Positions 57,560-64,000 of a stretch of DNA of 64,000 nucleotides are shown piece by piece. Each line of letters opens with the position of its first letter. Positions within the stretch are counted from its first letter, which is position 1. The DNA lies in contig JASAND010000532.1 in assembly GCA_030248195.1 (NCBI GenBank), forward strand, positions 1 through 64,000, read 5' to 3'. The notes beneath the pieces are model-generated. The model was given only the letters and a program-made list of their open reading frames with translations. It was not told the DNA's origin and made no database searches. This stretch comes from Trissonchulus latispiculum (Eukaryota; Nematoda; Enoplea; Enoplida; Ironidae). The position numbers and the translations under genes were made by a program.

Positions 57560-58920
57560 TTTTTTGCTAGACCCCCTGCCTACTTTTTTCAGACCCCCAC
57601 CCCCACTTTTTTCGCTAGCCACACCTTTGGTTGGGGGGGGGGTTACCCCCCCTCCCCAGCCATTGTTAGAACCCCCCCAAAATTTTTGAGGGTCCCCGAC
57701 CCCCACCCCCATTGGTGTACCACCTGTTTGGGTTGGGGGGGGAGTAGAAGGTCCAAATTTGGCTCGGGGGACCCCACGAAAATCCGAAATTTGGAGGAGA
57801 GGGACCCCCCCCTAAACTGTACCTAAGTTTTTTTGGCTAAAAATGCTCCTTTTTCGATGTACAGTACATTAAACATACTCAAAAGCTTCTGTCAATAGTT
57901 TTCGTATGCGAAAATAGGGCTTGAAAATTGACAAATTTGTGCTAAAATATGCCTAAATTAGCCCATATTGTGGTTTATAATTGCGTATACTACCCTTTAT
58001 ATAATTGCTATAAGTAACCATCTTTAGCTGTTTATATGTGATTTATAGCCATTATTTCGAATTTTTTGTCAAAACTTTTCAGAAATTGCATTGCATTTTT
58101 TACCTGCTTTGGACCCAATTTTAGGGGGGGGGTTTGAGCGGGAGGCTGTAGCCTGGAACACCTATGCCCACCCCACCCCCACCCCCCAACTGGGGGGGGG
58201 GGGTAGTCGCGCCGAAGGCGCGAAAATTGGCCATGGGCATTTTCGGGGTAAGTTTTTCAAAATGTTTCAAAAAAAGTCCAAATTTTTGGCTTAACGTGTT
58301 TATTATCGCGAGAAATATATACTCGTTTATAACGGTTTTATGGACTACCAAACTCAAGATTGAACTTATTCCTAATTCAGAAACATGTTGGCATTGGCAA
58401 TCAAGTTTTCGAGTTTAAATACACTGCTAACGTTAAAATTATTTAATGATTTCATGTTTTTCGACATTAGCAATGGCTGAAAATTTGGCAATTGGCGATT
58501 TTTGGCATAAAAAGGTTTTTGGGGGAGGTTTGGGGGATCGTTGGGGGTTGGGGATTCTAAAAAGGGGCCCCCCAAAATTGCGGGGGAGGGAGCCTCCCCC
58601 AAGTCCCCGTTACACCCTGGGTTTTCTTTAGTGGGGGAGGGGTGGGGGCGCCCCCCACTTTTCGCGTTCCCCCCGCACTCGACCCCTTCCCCCACTTCTT
58701 TGGGCCCCCCTATTCACTATAGGGTGCCCAGAAAATGCCAAAATTTAAGGATTTTTGGTTTTATGTAAAAAAAACAGGCTATTTTTACTGCATTTTTGGC
58801 ATTTTTAGGTCACTTTGGAGCCTTCCCCCCACTAGTGTGGAGGGGCTCCCCCCACTTTCCCCCTCCCCACTTTTTTCGCCTTGGGAAAACCCAGGTTACA
58901 CCTATGATGAAGGGATCTTA
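57560..58920. repeat. G-tract-rich repeat units, second locus
   Basis: 57712-58090 matches 7085-7450 (GGTTGGGGGGGGAGTAGAAG, then AAAATGCTCCTTTTTCGA) and 58250-58510 matches 6690-6900 and 7680-7920. A further foldback-like block with CCTGGGTTTTC ... GAAAACCCAGG lies at 58612-58895. No genes. Confidence 0.65.
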
Positions 58921-61570
58921 CTTAAATAACTTGGTAGTCTTGGTATTTGCGCAACTAAACAAACTTTATATGCAATGCACCTAGGCAAGTCGCCAGCATG
59001 AGTTTATAATTGCTCAACATATTTCATTTGTTGCAAAAGCCATTTGGAGAGAACCAAGCTGAAACATGGGGGCTGAGGACTCGTACGAATTGTCACACAT
59101 TGCTGTCTTTTTCCTTCCACACTCTGCTAGAAAGTGGAGTTTAAATTAAAGTGGTGTTATTATCTATATACGCATACCTATTATTTATATATGCATACAT
59201 CGTCAGAGCAATTCGTAGTGACAGTTTTGCCTGTGTGGACAACAGCTTATCGAAAAGACTTTGGAATTGAAATTTCGTGCCTGTTACCCATTTATCTTCT
59301 CCCCTTCTTTCCTCGCCTGAAAATGCTGTTTAAATAATTTTACAGATTGGTCTTTCTTTAGGTTGCTGAAAATTCTTCTACCACTTAACTCTGAAATATA
59401 TATATAAGTTCGGAAGAAATGCATTTTGTGGATGGACACCGGCATTTTAGTTTTTCTTAATGATGTCTACTGGTCCTCTTTATTTTGTTTTTATCAGAGA
59501 CTGGTTTTTTCCTGCTGTTTTTGCTGCTGCTGTAACAAAAACTGCAGTAGGTAAGGCTTGCATTTTTAGGACCTGAAAGTTGGCATCCCCCCGGGAATTG
59601 GATGTGAGGATTTCCGAAATGTGGGGTGGCAGGCAAGTCAAGAAAGGTATAAATTTATATACCCGAAGTTTTGGCGAAAATTATAGCATTTTTAGGGTTG
59701 AAACGCAAAAAGTATATAGCTGTTTTTAAGCTTAGGTAGGAAGACCTTAATAATTGCTTACGTCAGCTAAAAATTGAGAAAATTTTTGACAATTTGACCA
59801 TCTTGAACAGTTTAATTTTTCAACACTTTTGAGCAACAGTTTTGTATATATTTGGATGGGCGTTTTCTGAAAACGAGGAAGGGGGCAGGGGCTGCGAATA
59901 GTGGGCATCCTCCACTAAATGCCAGGTAAAAAGTTGGATTTGTATTGACAGATATTTGTTTAAATTTTTAGGTAGCTTTTATCACTATATATACAATTGA
60001 AACTATATATATAATGTATACCGACATGCATGCATATATATACATTAACCCCAAGAATATATGTAATATAAGGGATTGTAATTTATATAAAAACCTAATG
60101 TCCATATATTAATTTACCCAACAACGTACGTAATTTTTGGGAATTTGGACCCTCGCCCAGTAAGTTTGGTCTTCCATTGATGTGGCAACGTCACCATCAC
60201 TACGTAGTAAGTATTAATTTTTCATGCTAAAATTTCTATACACCAACCTCTTTTTGCAAACTTTAAGCGTGTTTTCTTAATTCATATGAATATATATATT
60301 GTACGTAAGCTTATATACGCAAGTATATACGCTATATATACGCTATATATATATATACGTATATATATACAACTCCCATATGTGTAGGAAAAGGAAAAAC
60401 TTTTTCTTTCACTAATCAGCTGCTGTGAAAGTTTACTCCAACTTTTAGCATACAATTTTCTTGATCAGCCTTCTTCAGTTTTCACAATTCCCTATTTTTG
60501 AACTGCTGCTGCTAGATATACTCCAGTCTAAACTTTGGGACCTCTAGACAAGTCCAAGGACTGATTTGGGCTGAAATAATGAACTGCCACAATTTTCCCC
60601 TGTAATTTTTTTCGGGAAAATCAAACAGTAGTTTTGATGAGAAAATGAGTGCTTTAGCTCTAATTTTAAGCTTAGCTAACATTAAATTCCCTGCCCCCCT
60701 CTAGTCTAACTTAGCCTTTAATTTGGGTGTTGAGGGGAGTAGGGGTGCTTCTGGGCTCTTCTTAATTGACACCATTTTGTGTCATGTTGTTTTTTGATGG
60801 ATGGATTTGATTATTTTTTCATTAATTTTTACAGTGTTAGTCAGTTTTCGACGGTTTCTTTCTTCTCTGGGCAAACTGAAACTCAACCCTGCCAGAATAT
60901 TTAATTTCAGCCGGTTTTACATCTCACAAGAAAGATTATATATTTTTTATTTGGCATTTCGATCTTTGAACGTATTTTAACCCCAGATGAACATAGGATC
61001 GGATCCAAGTAGTGCATTGATGAACCAAGCTTAAGTTTGAATTCGTTCCCAAACTGTAGTGACATATCAGAGGACGCTTCTAATCTAAAACTTCTAATTC
61101 TGATTAGTTTTCACAAAATTTTTTGTGAAGTTTAAGTTTAGTTTTTATTTAAATTTTAAGTTTAGTTTAGTTTACTTATACGTATATTCTGTTTCCATCT
61201 TGTCCGGATTGGAGGACATGGGCATCTGTATCTTCCGTATCCACCTAGGATTTTTTCCAATATAGCGATTTTCAGTTTTAGCAGTTTTAAGTTTCACCCA
61301 ACTTATGTAATTTTATTTTCGAGTGACTTGTAGAGGAAGATTTCGTACCCATATTATAGTGGACGGACAGGGCAGCTATATATATCGAAAACTTGGAAAA
61401 AAGATAAACCATTTGTCTGGTTATTTCATAGCATACATAGCATGTGGCCGATTTAATTTTAAAATGTCAGCTTTCAATTCAACCTTTGCATTTTCAGCAA
61501 CGGCTAGGACCCCCTCTTATGTTATGCTCTTGAAGCATGTCCATATGTTTTACCTGCTTTTTCTCAGGTG
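58921..61570. other. AT-rich stretch, no gene seen
   Basis: TA-rich tracts occur at 60000-60060 and 60290-60370. No motif-bearing ORF or recognised element. Confidence 0.4.
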
Positions 61571-61574
61571 ATTT

Positions 61575-61872
61575 TCAGCGAAACAGCGGCAACAGTAAAC
61601 GTGTCAGGTCCAGCGCCCGTCCATTAAACTGGCAATATTTACTGAGACAGAGATCATTATTATTTAGGGTTTCCATATTATTGTCCCTTAGTTTTTTCTG
61701 CCATTCTGCCCCATTTTTCTGGTTTCGAAGTTTGCATCTGTGGAAGATTGTTTCGTCAATTTGGTTTATGTACTCTGCAGTTTTGAATGGGACATCTGCG
61801 GAAAGTTTCGTTGGGTCACACTTGGTTGTTTTAGGGCGGCGTTGTTTGTTGCTTTCAAGCCAACGAATGACT
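61575..61872 (-). other. Possible unrecognised coding exon
   Basis: The minus strand is open for about 100 residues with a balanced, non-repetitive composition (RVIRWLESNKQRRPKTTK ... DETIFHRCKLRNQKNGAEWQ). It is preceded by an AG acceptor-like junction (AAAATAG). Upstream the frame runs into a (TA)n tract that is clearly non-coding. I recognise no domain. It may be an exon, a transposon relic or chance. Confidence 0.3.
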
Positions 61873-61882
61873 CTATTTTGAG

Positions 61883-61919
<37 letters not shown>

Positions 61920-62665
61920 TTTAGGTTTTCTGTTAAAAAAATTTAGAAACACATATATATATATATATACTACGTATAAATATATTCGTATGTATATAGA
62001 TATACAGATATACGCGTGAGTGTTTTGTGTGTGTTCTATGTAATTAAGTTTGGGATTACTGGGTTGTTTGTCATTTGCCAGCCTTTGTCAGGCGAAGTGA
62101 CCACTGTCCACTCTTCGGACCCGAGAGTGACTGGACAAGGGAGCGCGGCTGTCCACCCATGTCCATTCACACTGGCTCTACCAGGCAGTCAAAAGTCTCT
62201 TAGCATTAACCTAATGTAGGTATATAGGTACCGACGTATTAAAGGGCTAAATGAAACGCTTTAGAAGCATTAATATTTGTGTATACGTATATTTGCTGCG
62301 TTGGCATAGAGGTGTTGAGGTGGTAAGCTTTTGTGGTGTTTAGTTTTAATCCCTGCTAGGATTTTGGTAACTTTTACTTTGTCATTTTGTTTCACTCACG
62401 ACCTATGTATAATCTTGTTAATACAGTACATATGTATGACGAAAGAAGAAAAGGGAGAAAATGCTTCGATATATATATATATATACGTAACGTCGTAACA
62501 TAAGTTTGAGATTCATTTTGGTAATAATTTGTCATTTGTGAAATTTTCTGGTGATTGTTTTTGTCATATCTGTCATTTTTCGCCGTTTCTTTCTCTCCTA
62601 TCCCTTCTCCAAGATAACGTACGTAGTCTTTTTTGTCATCTCTTTGATATGATTTTGTCACATAT
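61873..62665. repeat. TA microsatellites and unassigned AT-rich DNA
   Basis: (TA)n tracts at about 61887-61916, 61950-61970 and 62470-62486. No gene. Confidence 0.5.
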
Positions 62666-62671
62666 ATATAC

Positions 62672-63775
62672 GTATGTGGTTTGGTACACTTACGCAGAAT
62701 CCACCACCGCAGAAAAGATTTCAAAACTCGAGATTCCACTTACGCAGAATGACTTTGTGCAAATCTGAGGTTTCCACTTACGCAGAAATGAAAACAAGAG
62801 TAAGAAGCTACCGTAAAAAATTTTTAATTTGACTTCAGAAAATTTGCAATTCTGTTCTAATGTAATGCAGGATATGCAAGCATGTGTCTCCATACTGTCG
62901 GTATTTATAATTACAGAAATTACAGAAATTGGATCTTTCCAGGATAATCCCCCCAGGCCCAGATTCCGCAAAACTTGACCAAATGAGCTGAAATTTGGTA
63001 TGGGTATATATGTTTTCGACCACGCTGAGTTCAAATATATATCGCAAAATTTTTCGATTTCGCGAAATTAGATTTTTTCCATTCTTGATCTTGATCCATT
63101 CCTTTCTTCCATTCCAGTCCCCCCTAGACAAAGGGAAACCGAAAAATTTTTTGTCTTCGATTTTGCTGAAAAGTTGTATTCAGGGGTTTTCGAGGTCGCA
63201 GAACACGAATCTAAAGTTCGTTTTTCGATTCAAGTTTTCGTTAGCTCAGTATAAACTTATATACATCTTAAGCTTAAAACTTTAGCTTACTGAGCCAACG
63301 AAAAGCTGAATCGAAAAACGGTTTTCAGGTTGGTGTTCTGCGACCTCGAAAACCTCTGAATAGAACTTTTTAGCAAAATCGAAGACAAAAAATTTTTCGG
63401 TTCCCCTTGTTCCCCCCTTACGAATCGAAAAGATCCAGTTTCGCGAAATCGAAAAACTTTGCGATATTTGAACTCAACGTGGTCGAAATTATACCCATGC
63501 CAAATTCCAACTCATTTGGTCAAGTTTTGCGGAATCTGGGCCTGGGGGATTATCCTGAAAAGATCCCAGAAATTTGAATTTGACCCCTAACAAATCTGCT
63601 GTAGACGGGGTTTCTGCGTACGTATATATATAAGTGGAAACTTGAGTTTTGTTCTTTTTGCGTAAGTGGAAACTTGAGTTTTGTTCTTTCTGCGTAAGTG
63701 GAAACATGAGTTTTGACAGTGACCTGAAACGGAGAACAAAGGTTCTGCGTAAGTGGAATACACCACGTATGTATC
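62672..63775. mobile_element. TIR element with TTCCACTTACGCAGAA end motifs
   Basis: The motif CCACTTACGCAGAA or a close variant occurs three times at the left (62683-62700, 62735-62750, 62771-62787) and at least three times inverted at the right (63658-63670, 63688-63702, 63742-63759). The outermost sequences (ACGTATGTGGT / ACCACGTATGT) are also inverted. The foldback 62931-63566 lies inside it. No transposase and no clear TSD. Confidence 0.6.
62931..63566. repeat. Palindromic foldback, relative of 35231-35800
   Basis: Ends GGATCTTTCCAGGATAATCC and inverted GGGATCTTTTCAGGATAATC. The arms share blocks with the 35231 foldback (ACTTGACCAAATGAGCT, GGGAAACCGAAAA, TCGATTTTGCTGAAAAG) and turn at about 63270. 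The outer 30 bp differ from that copy, so the two are diverged subfamilies. Confidence 0.85.
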
Positions 63776-64000
63776 TCAAAGTGAAAAAGCGGCTCGCGGA
63801 ACAGGAAACCGAAGTTTATTTTTCGAATCGAGACCGACAGACAACACAGTAAAACACATATATATATACAGGCATCAAATTTTTAGCTTCGATTGATAAA
63901 GTTTTGAAAAAACTGAAAAATATATATAATGACCCAAGATGATTGCCCTGGGAAGTGATACTTTTTTATGTCAGTTTCTATTTGTGATAGTGTTAGCTGG

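Overview
The window is AT-rich, intron-bearing, repeat-saturated eukaryotic DNA. BEL/Pao-type pol, hAT transposase, a tRNA-headed SINE and an F-box/leucine-rich gene with GT-AG introns point to an invertebrate animal. The species cannot be named from the sequence; an arthropod or another small invertebrate is only a guess. I see one convincing host protein gene, one structurally good tRNA gene and two TE-borne protein genes. Almost everything else is layered mobile DNA.

Layout. 1-3764 is a decayed BEL/Pao retrotransposon on the minus strand, cut by the window start. 5.7-13 kb is a jumble of G-tract-rich repeats, foldbacks, a LINE reverse-transcriptase scrap and small MITEs, two of them with target-site duplications. 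12.9-15.95 kb holds a composite repeat with a 147-bp tandem array, followed by a 1.25-kb TIR element. 17.1-18.1 kb is an element flanked by TTAA. The F-box/LRR gene runs from 19926 to 28439 in three coding exons. Its two introns (1.3 and 5.8 kb) are filled with TIR elements, a 3-kb foldback, a SINE with perfect 10-bp TSDs and MITEs.

29907-34805 is an apparently complete hAT transposon with a perfect 8-bp TSD and a three-exon transposase of about 644 aa. 39.4-40.7 kb is a TIR-bounded segment carrying a tRNA-Thr(AGU) gene plus a tRNA pseudogene split by a 573-bp insertion in its variable loop. 41276-51591 is a 10.3-kb nest: a hAT-like non-autonomous element (TSD CTAGATAG) hosts a TTAA element, which hosts further TIR elements and a 49-bp minisatellite. 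The same host also carries a 2.35-kb TIR element with a gene for an OTU-type cysteine protease. 52200-55163 is another hAT-like element (TSD CCCCAAAG), which contains a shorter inverted relative of the 10.3-kb host. That relative preserves the empty sites of two of the insertions. 56.3-58.9 kb repeats the G-rich material of 6-9 kb, and 62.7-63.8 kb is a foldback inside an element with repeated 15-bp end motifs.

The most unusual object is the OTU-protease transposon at 48314-50662. Its roughly 730-bp inverted repeats include an inverted copy of the 3' end of its own gene. A second theme is a set of hAT-like elements whose ends carry short TAGNGATG-type termini followed by pentamer arrays (CTCGG, GATCG, GGGCC) that fold back within each end.
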